A stretch of DNA of 64,000 bases from Phoronis australis. Lineage: Eukaryota; Phoronida; Phoronidae. How positions within the stretch are numbered: position 1 is the first letter of the stretch; every line of letters begins with the position of its first letter. The notes beneath the pieces are model-generated. The model searched no databases. It was not told the origin of the DNA and saw only the letters and a list, made by a program, of their open reading frames with translations. Made by a program: the position numbers and the translations under genes. This document shows positions 49,696 through 63,100 of this stretch, one piece after another. The stretch covers positions 16,080-80,079 of the forward strand of contig NMRA01000280.1 of the NCBI GenBank assembly GCA_002633005.1, written 5' to 3'.

Positions 49696-52600
49696 TAATT
49701 TGACGATAATTTACCTTTTTAAATTAGGCTATCAGATAAATCATTAGAGGGTGGTGAAAAGAGTGTGTATACTTTGTATGGTTCTGAGAAGTATGTTATG
49801 AAGTCATTAATCAATGCATGTCAAGTTAGAAGTTGATTCTGATTTACTCATTACTCAAGAAGTTGCTCATTTCTTCCGTTAGGTGTGTTTTGTTAGATGT
49901 AAAAGAATAATGCATGTATAATATGTTAATGACCAGTTTTTCTCACAGTGCATTGATGTAGGGATTGCACAGATACTCGTGGATTTAGGGGGGTTCGTGT
50001 CCCCCACTTAACTCACCATATTAGCACTTCAGTTGTGCAAGAAATAGATGTTCTAAATAAATATTCAAAACGCTGTTTCAGTTTTCTAAATTATTGTTTC
50101 ATTTTCGTTTTATGCAATTTTAAAATATTTCCATAGATATCATATAAGTCCTATTTGGGTAGCAAAAGTGGAACATTTTAAAAAACAATTTCGAATAGCA
50201 TTTTGGAGAACAGTGTGTAAAACATAGCATCTGAAAGGTTCATGCGAGTCCTGTCAGCCATTTCTAAGATACGAAGTTGGACAACATTGGACATTTTTCT
50301 AAGGTCTTACATAACCTGAAGCTTTTCTATGCACCCCAGTTGTAATATATATGACTTTTTACCTCAAACAAGCATGCTGGGGCAACTGTCTACTGTCTCC
50401 AGTTAGCTGGATATGATATGCACCGTACACAAAGTTGTTTACAACACGGTGCATAGACAGGGGATTAGGCAATCTGAGAATAAGGCCAAAAAAGCATTAG
50501 TCGTTTCTGGCCTGGGGTTGTTTTGGAAATTGATATGGTAGTGAAGTATGTGTTAAGTTTACCACTTTCTAAAAATATTACCTGAAGCAGGCCCGTAGCG
50601 AGGGGAGATTCGGGGGTTCCATGGAACTCCCCTCCTGTGGAAAAGGTCCAGCCCCAGCCTATAAGTTAAAGATAGGATATAGATCGAGGACAACAACAAC
50701 AACATGGTTGCACCTACTGGTACTACTAACTACAATGATAATTAATAGTAGTAATTTTAAATTTGCTTCTGATTCAAAGCATTTCACGTAGGCCCTAATC
50801 ATCGGACCTAACGCGGCTTCAACTTCGGTCAATGATGAAAGAATTCTCTTGTGAATCAGTGCCAATGGTACACAGACTTCGATACGAGCAACAAACTTTA
50901 TTGAAAATATGTTCAAAGTTACATGTCACTATTCCGGAGCTTCATTACTCAGAAAGTCTACTACTCCGAAGGTTCGCAATTCTGAAACCAGAACTCCGAC
51001 AGTTCATTACTCTGATTGTCTGCTAATCTCGCAGCAGTTGACCACCAGATGTGCAAAATACACGTATGAGCAACCACTGGGGATTAAAAAGTGTCTAGAG
51101 AGAAGTTTTCAATTCAAAGTTTTTTGCAAAGTACACTTTAGGTCTCGCAACGGACCAGGGCCCGGTCTCTAATCTTTGTACTCGAAACGAACTGGAAATT
51201 ATTTTTGGCAATTTCTCTGCTCCTTTTGTGCGAACTCAAGATAAGTGGTTATCAGATTGTGCTCGAATAATTATAGTTCATGCACATGAGTTTCTAGTCC
51301 AAGTTTGCACTTAAAAACCCTTATATGCGTACTACAAACTCGAGTAAAAACTCGAAACTTCGAGTTTAAACTCAAACTTTTAGCTTTAATGTTGGTTTTG
51401 TCAACTGCAAAATATGACTAATCAATCATCCACGTAAGGCATTATGTATTCGAGCATTGAGTAATGGACACTTATCTTGAGTTCGCACAAAAGTAGATTA
51501 AAAAAATGCCAAACTTTATTTCGAGTTCCCTTTCGAGTAAAAAGATTCGAGACTGGGCCCAGGCCAGTTTGATTTGTATTGAGTTTCAGTATACATGTAC
51601 ATCTGGTCCCTCTGCGAATTGCTCCTGTATATCTTTTCACCACGGTGTACAGAATGTTTCGGTTTTGTGAAACTGTTTTCAGAAAATTTGTTTCCTGATA
51701 CATTTGACGTTTTTCAATTGTTGTCAACGTGATTCAGCTTAATAAAGTGATACTTAATTGTTTATTGTCGCTTTTAATAATAGACTATGAGCTGAGAGCA
51801 CCATCGTTCGCCAGTTTTTCTCGTAACGAGACAGAACACATGTTTATTTCCGGACTAACAGTTCAGGTCTTCGTTTTTAAACAGCTTGAGGCTGTTGCGA
51901 TCATCTGATATTCAACTTTTTACGTCCCGTCGGTGCTCCTTATGCTCTTGAATATTTGGTAGTCGTCTAAACACACCACACCTTTTTGTATGTTAAAAAA
52001 GTAGTGTGTAAGCAGATGTTCCAACAAACATTTTTGCTGGTGGTGTGACTCATACCCAGATGTGCACAAATATGTTTTCACGAAACTTATGAGCCAAGTT
52101 CATGTGACGAAATCGAGAAGGGTTTTAATTATCTTAAGAAAAACTCCAGAGACATGTTAAGTGCCAGAAACTTACCAGGATGCATGGAAATTTCACTTTT
52201 TGGCTACAAAAACAAGAATTGTCTTACACGGGGGAAACCCCCCCTCCCGACCTCCCCCCCGCTCGGCGCCTCGGATTCGACCTTTGCGGGAATCCTGACC
52301 ACCCCCCCCCCTTACTTAGATCCGCCTCTGAGGGTAAGCAAGAAACGCACTGTGGAATAATTGTTCTGACAGCCATGAGCATCTGCCTCTGATGGCCGGG
52401 AGCATTCTGTAATACACCTAGCTGTTCAAAGGTTATGTGCTTGAGGAATGGCAACCGTCGTCGTAGCCCAGTCAATGACTCCTGCAACTGATTGAGCAAA
52501 GGCGTTTGTAAGTCAGACAGCTTGTTGTTGGGTATGTCTGTCCATAACACTGGGAATACCTGTGAGGTATTGGAGGGCTACTTCAGAGGTAGATTTGGCT

Positions 52601-52699
52601 CGTCCTGGGTGAAATCTCTCAAATCTGTTGACTCGTTGGTAGAGAATAATTGACAACTGGTTGAAGCATTATCTGACCGGGTTAAGCAGAGCAAGAAAA

Positions 52700-52925
52700 G
52701 TAGTTTTTCAGAAATTAGAGGTTGTGCGTAATCGAACCCACAAGTCTGCAGCAGCAGCCAGGTGCTGAGCTGTTGAAGTAAATCCCACTCTGATAATGGA
52801 AGTCTATCTTCAGACACTGACAATGAGAATTTTTGATTTCTAGTGAAATCACAGTTTTTTTTTGTTTCACAGCTCTGGTCAAAGCTAACAAGTTCTCCCC
52901 CATGCAACAATTTATCTCCAAAATG
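52700..52925 (-). repeat. tRNA-derived dispersed repeat, copy 2
   Basis: Carries a better B box (minus strand GTGGGTTCGATTAC, near 52728-52741) and an AGCTCAGCACCTGG stretch as a possible A box, with CTCTGGTCAAAGCT at about 52872. Same order and orientation as the copy near 62 kb. Confidence 0.45.
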
Positions 52926-54687
52926 TGTTTTTGATTGTAAAACTGATAATGCCCTTTTGAAAAGCTAATTTTGCTCTCTGAACAGTTGGATATCTTGTAA
53001 TTTTGTGAATATTTTATTTCATATTGTTAGAACTCGGAGTCTTTTTCTCTGATTTTCCAACTTTTAAACTATTTTGAGAGAAACTAATGCTGTTATTGAC
53101 AACATTGTTTTATTTTGATCAAAAGAAGCAAAGCAATCTTGTACGCAACGGTAATTCCTCGTTTTTTTTGCAAAATAATCCAAAAATGTGATTTTTCAAT
53201 TTTTATGGCTTATTACCTTGCTGACCGTTGTGGAAACTTGACCAGATGTTGTTTTATGATATCCACACAGTACAAACCATGCCAGTAGTGGTCTAAAATA
53301 TTCTTAATCTTTATTTTTGTGGATAAATTTGACAAAATGGAATTTCACTTGTCGGCCATATTGTGTGCTAAATAAGTGAAGAGTCACTGCTGAAAGTATG
53401 CGGTTAGTCAGACGGGAAGTTGCAAATTGTTGGGGGAAGTGGATTGCATACAAGCGGTGTGATGACAAACTACTATCTCTGTTTGATAATGATACCTTGA
53501 AAACATCGCCAGCTCAAAAGAACTTGTACAGTTCGTGTCCGGCGGACTGCCGGTGTAGCATAAATAATGACCCCGTGAAAGAAATGACACAATAATGAAA
53601 AATGACCTCGGGTGGTTATTTCAACCCCAGAAAAAATGACCCCACGTCCGTGAAAACATGTCCTGTCGTTATTTAATGACAGTTACCCTCAACTGCGACG
53701 CCGCAGTTGCTCGTGAGAGGTTGATAATCTTGCAGGTTTGAGTTATGATAAGGCCGTTTTGTAGCGGGTGTCATATGCAATTGGCTACAACTTTACACCC
53801 AGACACTAATAAAATTTACCCTAACCCGCAAAAATTCGGAAAATTTTCAACCCGAAATTTATTTTTGTGTAAACGAACCGTGAAGTGTTGTAAGAGTAGT
53901 TGATAAACTCAACTCTGATTATTCAATTTACTTAGTGGTATGTCAAATTTAGGATGTTCGCCACCATCATTGGCACATAAAATTTTTTGTTAACTTAATT
54001 TACGTTTGTTATGACCAAATGTTTCAAAATCATGATGTGACTAAAATAACTTGACATGCAAAAATAGTTTTGAATGTGGGAAGGTGCTCGTTTTTCCGTT
54101 CCCAATTTTACACGATTGCACCAGACGTATGGAGTTTTGTCGATTGTTTTCACAGCTAAATTCACTGCCCCAGACTTTGTCCATTCTAAATCTCACTATT
54201 TTTTTTTTAGTTGAGTTGGTGTTTTTGACCATGCTCATTCGACTCAAGGTTCGTCTACTTTCGTTTGACTACACCACTTAGTTGTTTAAATTTTAAATCC
54301 TACTTGCAAACTGCTCACTGTTTTCAGATATAGTGAATTCAAATAAGAAGAAAACGATAAATAATCCGTATTAATTGTTTTTATTTTTTAGTATTTCAAA
54401 AACCTAGTGGCTTTGTAACACTGCTGACACGCTGAAAATAAATGTAACCTATCTCACTCTTCTCCCCATGGGTGACACATGCAGTTGATTGTGTTTCACT
54501 GGAAGACATGTCGGATGATTTGTGCAAATGAGAACATGTTGGATACTGAAATATACGTGGTTTGTCGAATGGAACATTACGGTAAAGAGGGTGAAGAACA
54601 TAGACATGATCAATCGCATTCAGGGGAATGTATTTCGACTGATCCGCCATCTTTACCAACTACTGCAATGTAATATGTACAAATGTA

Positions 54688-55249
54688 TGATGGGCCGTTG
54701 GGAGGAAAGTGTCGCCGGAAAAATACGAGCGTAACTGTGTACATTACACTGTTATTTACGCCGCTAATTACGCCGTAAAATTAAGAGCGTAATTTAATTC
54801 TTTACGGCATAAAATTACGCTCATAATCCAAGATCGCGCGCGCTCATGGAAATACTTATTTACTGGCGGGTTTCATGTCTACGATACGAGCGCTGAATCA
54901 TGGTGGATCAAATCGCTGCTGCCATGTCAGCGATTGTGCAAAAACGAGCTGCCCAGCAACAGTCGTGTATGTTAGCTCATCACTGATTGGTTTAAATTTG
55001 GAACGTTCTTAAGGTATTTTACGAGCGTAATTTACGGTGGCATTTATCCCATTTAATTTACGGACGTAATTTTACCGCAACACTTTTGCAATTTAACTTA
55101 CGCTCGTAGTTACGAGCGTAATTTTACGGCGAAACTTTACCCTATTTAATTTATGAGCGTAATTGTACGGCGACACTCCTGCAATTTAATTTACGCTCGT
55201 AATTACGAGCGTAATTTTACGGCGACACTTTCTCCTCAACGGCCCACCA
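54688..55249. mobile_element. Palindrome-rich MITE (562 bp)
   Basis: Inverted termini TG[A/G]TGGGCCGTTG followed by AAAGTGTCGCCG, flanked by TA (54686-54687, 55250-55251). The interior is many copies of TTACGAGCGTAA/TTACGCTCGTAA blocks, including a 24-bp perfect palindrome at 55191-55214. No ORF. Confidence 0.7.
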
Positions 55250-55659
55250 TACAAAGGAGCTTAGCTCCCGAGTACAAATAAACAATATCTCACTCCCTCC
55301 CTCCCTCCCTCGCTCCCTCTCTTTCCGCTATCAGAAATGCTTGTCGTGCTGTCGGCCTCTGCCAGCAAACACATTTTTGTCTCCTTGTTATTCAGATCAT
55401 GTGGCCCATTTCTCATGCAGTTTGTAAACCTGGTTATCACGTCCTCGTGATGAAAATATCTGCCTAGTTACCAGGTAGTCCCACTCGTATAAATTTACGT
55501 TTCTAAAACTGAATTATTGCCTTTTTGCCACAGTTCAGAAGTGAAATTGGTTACAATGATTCACCTAGACAAATTTGTCGGTATCCGAACTCTCACGTCT
55601 GAAATGTTGACGCCAACCTGCAATTCAACGAGCCTGATATGAAGCAGTAACAAACCAGG

Positions 55660-55930
55660 GTGGCTCGGGGGCTCAAACGAGCCCCCCCCNCCCCCCCCCC
55701 CCCCATTTGGCAAAGTGGGCAAAAAGGTCTACTTCAGAGAAACAAAAATTCTGGGAAAAAGACAAAAGTCCACAGGATTTCGGCCCAAATGCGCAATTCA
55801 TGGGTCTGAACTTAGCACCCCGTTTTTTGTTGGTTTTTTGTCCCCGTTTTCTTTTTTCAGTGAAAGGTCCACATACGGAAAACTTCGAGCCCCCTTATAT
55901 TTTAGGCTGGGTGCGCGCATGCAAACAGTC
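55660..55930 (+). repeat. Dispersed repeat shared with 34140-34400, copy 2
   Basis: Contains the same ordered blocks as the 34-kb copy and begins at a poly-C tract with an N at 55690. The ORF through this region is not supported as a gene. Confidence 0.5.
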
Positions 55931-58900
55931 AATAATTCCTGAGCTCAGAGATCCAGAAAGGGACAAGATGATACCATTTCTAATAGTTAGCAGCCAAAAT
56001 TAGAAATAAGCAAGATTTTTTGACTGCAAGCATGGGTTTAACTGCCACTTCAAATACGACCAATAATGCTGTTCAAATATTATTATGTACTAAACTTCAA
56101 CATTTTTGACATCAAGGTGTTATTGTTGAATGTGCAAAAAACAATATCTATACTGTGTGTAGAACAAATGCCATAGTGGTGAATGTAATGACTATATACC
56201 CCTTCCCCTAACCATGTCTTATTGACTTCCCCAACTCAAGGGATTATGCAGAATTGACAAAATGACTCGACACATTAAGAAATCAATATTTATATTATCT
56301 CAAACTTCCAGCATAGATTGACATTAACAAAACAAACATTGGTCTTGACAACCCCTGTCTACTAACTACCCAATAATTGTACTAAGGTTGAATACCATCC
56401 ATACCAAAGCAGTTTGTATGGGGTTTCTTCAATTTTCAGGCTTGCCTATCAACAAACTGTTGGCATTGGTGATTCAAAACTCTATGGGAGTCTTAACATA
56501 CTTGTTCCGTTGATCATTTTGGCACAGCAATTAATAAACAATTACATAGTCTAAGTCAAGTCTCATTTAACCACTCTCCTTTGCTTTGTGTCCGTTCTGG
56601 ACTAGTGTTTCCATACTAACTACAGTCTACAGGTAATCTCTTATCAAATTAATTTGTATATAATCATGGACTGTCATTCTGAGATTTTTAATTAGGGTTC
56701 AATTAGACAATTTTAAACTAATTCGTTAACTGCCCTACTTAGGATATTTCCATTTTTGAAGTGGTGAAGCAAATAGCAACAAAAAAGCATTAAATATTTA
56801 AACACCTCTTTATGTACCATGCCATCATTCTAAAAAGCCAACTGAGCTTTTAAACATACACAGTTGACTTTACTGACAAAGCAGGCAATGATGAGATATG
56901 TGTGTGTTTGACATGGTTGCTATCAAACTGTTTGCATAGATTGTATACTCACACTCACTTCATAGTTGTGGGCAGTACTAAGTAAAAGCATTTGAACAAT
57001 GCTGTAGTGGATTTTCAGTAGCCTGAGTACCAGTCATTACCAACAGTTGAATGGGAAAATCATACATAAATGGATGATATGACAAGGGGTTGTTCACTGT
57101 GGGGTATACTGTGGCAAAGGGTTGCAGACTGAGTAGTCTCCACTGAGTTGCCAATCTTTGCTTTAGTTTGAACAGACTAGCTGCTGTGACACTGACAGTA
57201 ATGGAGTTTGATGAAAAAGAAAATTAATTTATTTACTTCTTCACAACTTCCAATTTATAATGTGTGTGCTTTTATTATAAAAACTATCACCTTCTGAATC
57301 AAAGACATTACTGAAAACATTAAAAGTAATATCTGCTAGATTAAAAGGCACATAGCTAAAGAGGACTGGTACAAAAATATTTCAAGTCTGAAAAATCTGA
57401 CTGTCACTATGGTTACTTGTCTTATTTTTGCTTTAAAAACTACACATATCACTTGCTCATTGTGGCCATAGTATCATGACTGTCTGAATTCAGACTATGG
57501 CTATAGTTTGCACTTAGCACAGAGATGGCCAGTTGCCTTCATTTTTCTTCTTAAAACTTGCACATTTGACATGCAAAACTTTTAACAATGGCATTGAGGT
57601 TATGTATGACCACATCAATGAGTCTTGTTAGCGTACTGAGCCAAATATCTACAAAACTATAGATTTTTTAAAATCTAGAGTTAAAACTCTTTAATGCAAA
57701 AGTAGAAAGCCTGTAAATTTTGAATTTTGACCAATCTGCCATTGATTCACACTTGAGCATGTGTTCGTAGTAAAATTTAGGAAAAAGAAAGGTACATTCA
57801 CAACAAAAGACATCAACAACACCACCAAACTTTGATGCAAATAATGAACTGAAATTAAAAAATGGTCCAACAGTTTTCTAAATGATCATTTCCTTTTTAT
57901 GCAAGTTTTTATTTTTTTCTAAAAATCATAGAAGTGCAAATTTTTGTTATCCCCTCGTGCAAAAATGAAACATTTTAAATAGAAACAATTCCTAGCAGTC
58001 TGGAGAACACTGACATAACTCATAGCTTGTCAAACATTGATAAGAAGCTCATCATCCCATTTCAGTGTGACAATATGTACCGAACTTCGCCAAATTTGGG
58101 TATTTTTCTAAGGTCTTACATATCAACCTTAATGTCAAGTCACGCACATGGTGTAATTTTGCAAGGTTTCAACATTACAAATGTGGTTACACTGATAGTG
58201 TCCCAGGGGTCACTCATATTAAAAAGGTTCCCTCAGGCGTGTACCAAAAATTGCAGCTAGGCGGTACTTTTTCAGAAAGATTTGTGGGATCCTGCACGGG
58301 GTCTAATAGGCCCCTAAATTCCATTCCATCCCTGCTAAAGGCCCACTGCATTGGCCTTAACCCTGTAAAAGGCCCACTGGTCGTCTTCCTGCAGAAAAAT
58401 CTACCTCGCAAAAAGGGTTACCAGCAGACCTGGCACCCACTATAGGAGGTCTCTAGACAATTTTTGGTACACACAAGTGCAGGCACCTTGTCAATATGAG
58501 TGAACCTCACCAGGAATTAGCCAGAACAATAATAACACCAGGAGCCAAGCTGAATTCCATGAGAGACGGATGCAACGTCACTAACTCAAGTAAGCAAATT
58601 CCGGTATTTGATTCAATTTTTCTGTACTTAGTGGATGTGTCAGAACTTTCATGCTTGTATCCTCCTGAAGGAACAATCCATTGTCGGCCAGGGTGCTATT
58701 GCACACAATGCAACATGACTGACTTACGGCGGCAACACTGGTTTCGACAGGCAGATATTTCTGACTTTATTCATAAAAAACTTTCAGTAATAAATTCTGA
58801 AAGCTCTAAAGCATAATTTAACTATTAATTAATTGAGCAAATATTTTTTAAGTTTAATTCTGATTTCTACACAAGCATAACATCTTATTGCCACTGTTGA

Positions 58901-59525
58901 AGCTTTGACACGAAAATAACAAATAAATAGTTCACTCTATAAAACAATGTCTCACTCAATATTTTACTCAGTAATATCAAAAGGACACTTAACTCTGCTA
59001 TGGGATTTTGCTCCAAACTCATTCTGACACGTGCTTAATTGTACAAACGGTAGATGAGAGATGACCGTATTGTTGACCTAAAGAAATGTTTTCACTGTGT
59101 CGCAAAATGGCTCCTTTTTGTTCAGGATGGGTGGTCTTTTGACCCACAGATACTGATTAATTGATCAAGCCAAAATGTCATGCTCGTCTACGGGGCAGAC
59201 TTTAAAAACTTTTCAAACTTGTTCCAAAACTTCAGAATTGGTGAGAGCCATTCAACAGCGTTTTGATTCAAAGATTTTAATAATTTAGTTGCTCTTGATA
59301 TCAGCTCATAGAAAAAAATGGGGTTTAGCATACTTTTAAACTGTTTGGATAAAATTGACGGTTGTTACTGATCGTCTGGTCTGGTATTATTACGAATGAT
59401 GTTGAAGGTATTTTGGATATATTGTTTTCTACACCTTAATATGTGTTGGTATAATTAATCACCTTCGTGCACAATAACTTGATATATCAACAAAAAATAA
59501 TTTGGGTAACATAATTCTCATGGCT

Positions 59526-59640
59526 GGCAGAGCACTGAAGTAAGTGGGGTCTATAATCCCTCCCAGCCCGCTATGGTGTGCTGCTCAGGGGCGGCAGAGC
59601 ACTAAATTATGTGCCCCAGCCCCCTATGGTGTGCCGCCCA
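59526..59640. repeat. Two direct copies of a block of about 57 bp
   Basis: GGCAGAGCACT[G/A]AA followed by CCAGCC[C/-]...CTATGGTGTGC appears twice, 0.3 kb downstream of gene B. Confidence 0.6.
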
Positions 59641-59911
59641 TGATTCTAACATTGAGTATGATGACTACTATTTCAAACCACCACCAATTTGCCAAAACTA
59701 TAAGCAACTGTGCTGTTTAATTTGAAGACGGAATTGTGAGATTACCTCAGCTGCCATTACAGATCTCATTGAGGTGTTTATCCTAATCAAATTGAGTAAC
59801 TCCATAATTTAATCTCAAAATTTTTTCCACCATTCACCTAAAAACGATCAGACCGGCAAAGACATGTTTAATTCTCCACACAAATTCCACATATTGCAGT
59901 CGACTCTTTGA

Positions 59912-60110
59912 CTAGTTTGTAGCAGGGTTAACCGGTTCTTTGCTCACAAATGGCTTTAATGGCGGGGAGGCACGCCACTGTTCAAGACTGCGAACACAGT
60001 CAATCTCATCTTGTAATTGTCTATTTTTTTCCTTCACCACATAGTTGTCAGAGATGGGTGGGAGATCTTGGAGTGGCACAAAGGTGTCTGCCCTTTTTAT
60101 ATTTCCACCT
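59912..60110 (-). CDS. Gene B, last exon and stop
   Basis: Acceptor TCATTTGCAG, 199 nt to TAG. It encodes G-G-N-I-K-R-A-D-T-F-V-P-L-Q-D-L-P-P, a charged helix, then W-R-A-S-P-P-L-K-P-F-V-S-K-E-P-V. Only one of three frames is open across the exon, and it is the one the upstream exon requires. Confidence 0.8.
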
Positions 60111-63100
60111 CTGCAAATGAAAATGCTAATTTATGCCGCTGATTAAACGAAAGCATTTTGTTTTACAAATGTCTTTGAAACTTTGGTTTGTGTTACAAGA
60201 TACACAAGCTTCAGAGCTCACTTCAAGCTATACAATGAAACCATGTGACTAGACATGTAAATGTGCAAATTTCCTTTACTCAGTATTATTGAAGCACTGA
60301 AATTTCTACCCATTTGCCTAAAGACATTTGAAATGTGAAAAACACAACTTGAAGTGTTTTATGAAACTAAGACATGCACAAATATCTTACAAACTTATTG
60401 CTTTGACATTTTACCACCGCGTCTAAAATGAAAATAAATTTGAATACCATCCAACAGTGTAGATCGACTTAATTAAGTAAATAATTTCCAGGTGTTCCTT
60501 TTAAGCAAATTTTAAAAGTATTCTCCTTGCAAACCTTGCGGGTCTACAACACGGCAGAAAAAATAAAAATAAATAAACAAACATCCAGTTGATGCTTGGA
60601 TTGCCAGCATAAAATGGAATTGGAAAGCCCAGTGACAACCATACTAATGATGTTTCACTTACCCAAAGTTTGGAAGGGGTCGTGTGGATCCCTCCTTGTG
60701 AAAGCCTGGAGAGTATTCGACTGCCTGATAGGACTTATCTCCCTCTGAAGCGGCAGGGATGCCATTGCGTTTACTTATGTAGAATTCTAAAAAAAGATAA
60801 AGATAATATGCTTATCTCAGTGTAATTTTTCTAAGTAAATGCCCTCAAATATTCAAACGGTATGCAAATTCTTTCATTGTAAGGAAATTTCTTTCACACA
60901 AAGGTTTATGTCAAGATGCTTGTCACAAGTACCGGTAAACCAAATCTGAGTAGGCCTGCTCACTCAAGTGACCAGGGGCAACAACTGATGTTTCTCATCA
61001 TAAACTGAATGTGCAGCCAATCCCAGGGGTACTCCCGTAGAAAATGTAGCCAAGACATGTGCCACTCATTGGCAACTTTCACACTCTATCGATTTGCCTT
61101 CTTTGACAACATTCTCTCCAAAAGGGTGCTTTGGCTATAAAATTCCCTACAAAAAGGTTCACTTTGTCAGAGAGTTTGTAACTCTACAAAAGCTTTGCAG
61201 AGCTTTATGAGTGAAAAATTGAACTGTTCAAAAGTCCCTCAAGTTCATGGAATTGACCCCCACAAAAGAGTGTTGTTTCACAACACTACTAGAATCTAAA
61301 TGGTGGATTTCCTAATTTTCCACCTGCACACGCATCAAAAATAGTGGAGTACCCCCCCCCCCCCNGTCCCCCCCCCCCCCCCGTCCCACACCAACCCTGG
61401 AAAATAACTGGTGCTCACAGCCTTGAGCATACACAAACAATAATCAAATATCCTGATCTCGGTGATCCTCAACCCTTTCATAGCTCAACACCTTGAGCAG
61501 TAAGCTATCAAAATCCTCTGAATGCAAAAATGACCATAAAGCCTAGCTTACCTAGAGCACAATTCGCTTAACAAAACTGCTATTCAAAACCAACCAGTTG
61601 TGACCAATTCAAAACATCACTGAATGTGACAAGTATTGGTATATTATGCCATTTTCTAGACACTTTGTATTGTGTAAAGGAATTGCTCTAAAGTTCCCAC
61701 AACAGGCAAATGCAATTTATTACGGTACAGCTAGCTAACCAGTACAAGGAGTAGAGGGATTGACCCCTTTTCCTTCACTGGTTACATTTTAGATGATAGT
61801 CAAAGCAAAACCATCTTTCTCTTTGGCAAACTTAGTGGAACTAAATGAGATATGTTTAAAAGGCCTTAATGTAGAGTTTTAAAGAGATGTTCTAAGCAAG
61901 AAAAGCAATTTTCTGAAATCAGGAATAGCATGGAATGGAACTTGCGGTCTTTGCAGTAGGCCTAGCAGCCAAACGCTCTACCGTTGAGCCAAATTGTACA
62001 AGCTAAGCTAAATAGCACACCATTTTCAGATCATGTAAATTTTAACAACTCCGGTCATAGATTCAGCAACCGTCTGGCAGACAATGGCAAGAATTGCCAA
62101 CTAGCAATAAAATCACAAAAACAAGAGATTTTGTTGTTTTACATCTCTGGTCAAAGCTTAGCTTTGAGAAGCCTATTCTCATTCAACAATAATTCCACAA
62201 TTGCAATTTTTGACTGCAAAAGCGATATGTCCCTTTCATAGAGTATAAAATGCAACTTCAGAGAATACATTTGGGCAACAGCCATACTAGGACTTCAGGT
62301 TCTTTTCCATTCAAATCGTCATATTTTAACCTTACCAAACCGGCCTTTCCCAAATAGCATGGAGTGGGTCAGCTCTTGCTGGGATGTAGAACTGGCCAGA
62401 TGATATCCGTCAAAATAACACCTCTTTCCAACCTTGTAACCCTTATCATAGAATGTCCACTCTCTTCCAGATGGCCTTTGACTATCTGTGGATGCAACAA
62501 ATGTTAAGGTTATGTAAGGACCTTAAAAAATGTCCAAATTCATTCGCTAACTTTGGATCACATTTCAGAAATGCCGGGCTGATGGGATTCATACGAAACT
62601 CTCAGGTACTGTGCCTTGTGAAGTGCCCTACAAAACTCTGTTAGAAATTGTTTTTGAAATGTTGCACTAGATTAGCAGACCCATCATAACAACACCGGGG
62701 CAACACCAGAATTTTTTAACTTTTCATATTGAGAGCTTAGAATAGCGTTACACACCCACGCTGTGGATACTATCCCGATTTCAATGATCCGCTAGTCAGG
62801 ACCAAGAAGTGTCGTTATCAGTTCAACAGGGATAGCATTGGGAGAAAGTTGACAAACCAATCATTTTACATAGTCCAGCTCTCTCATTGCCTGCGTTTAT
62901 CTCATGAGTGAGCTCACATAATCCAGCAATTATGTTGTAAACAGCAGCCTAACTTGAAAATACTATTTCCAAACCATGTTGAACAAATATCGTGACAAAG
63001 ATGTGTCTTGTATGACATACTATAACTAAAACAACTTTGAACAGGGAATTAAATGGTTGAGTTTCAGAGAAATTATAGTTAACTTTCACCTACTGATTCT

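Larger units (their letters stand above)
49700..59500. other. Interval between genes A and B
   Basis: Besides the listed MITE, tRNA-derived repeat and dispersed repeat, I see a poly-C stretch with N (55681-55704), a GC-rich C-run stretch at 52230-52310, and a pair of related blocks at 50105-50310 and 57895-58125 sharing CATTTTTCTAAGGTCTTACATA-like sequence. No supported exon. Confidence 0.5.

Noticed and set aside
52224-52550. 108-codon minus-strand ORF in a GC/C-rich stretch
   Set aside because: Low-complexity Arg/Gly-rich translation of C runs, with no splice context or domain.
58496-58816. 106-codon ORF with a Cys-rich C-R-P-G-C-Y-C-T-Q-C stretch
   Set aside because: No flanking exons, signal peptide or complete cysteine-rich domain could be recognised, and it lies among repeats; kept out of the annotation.
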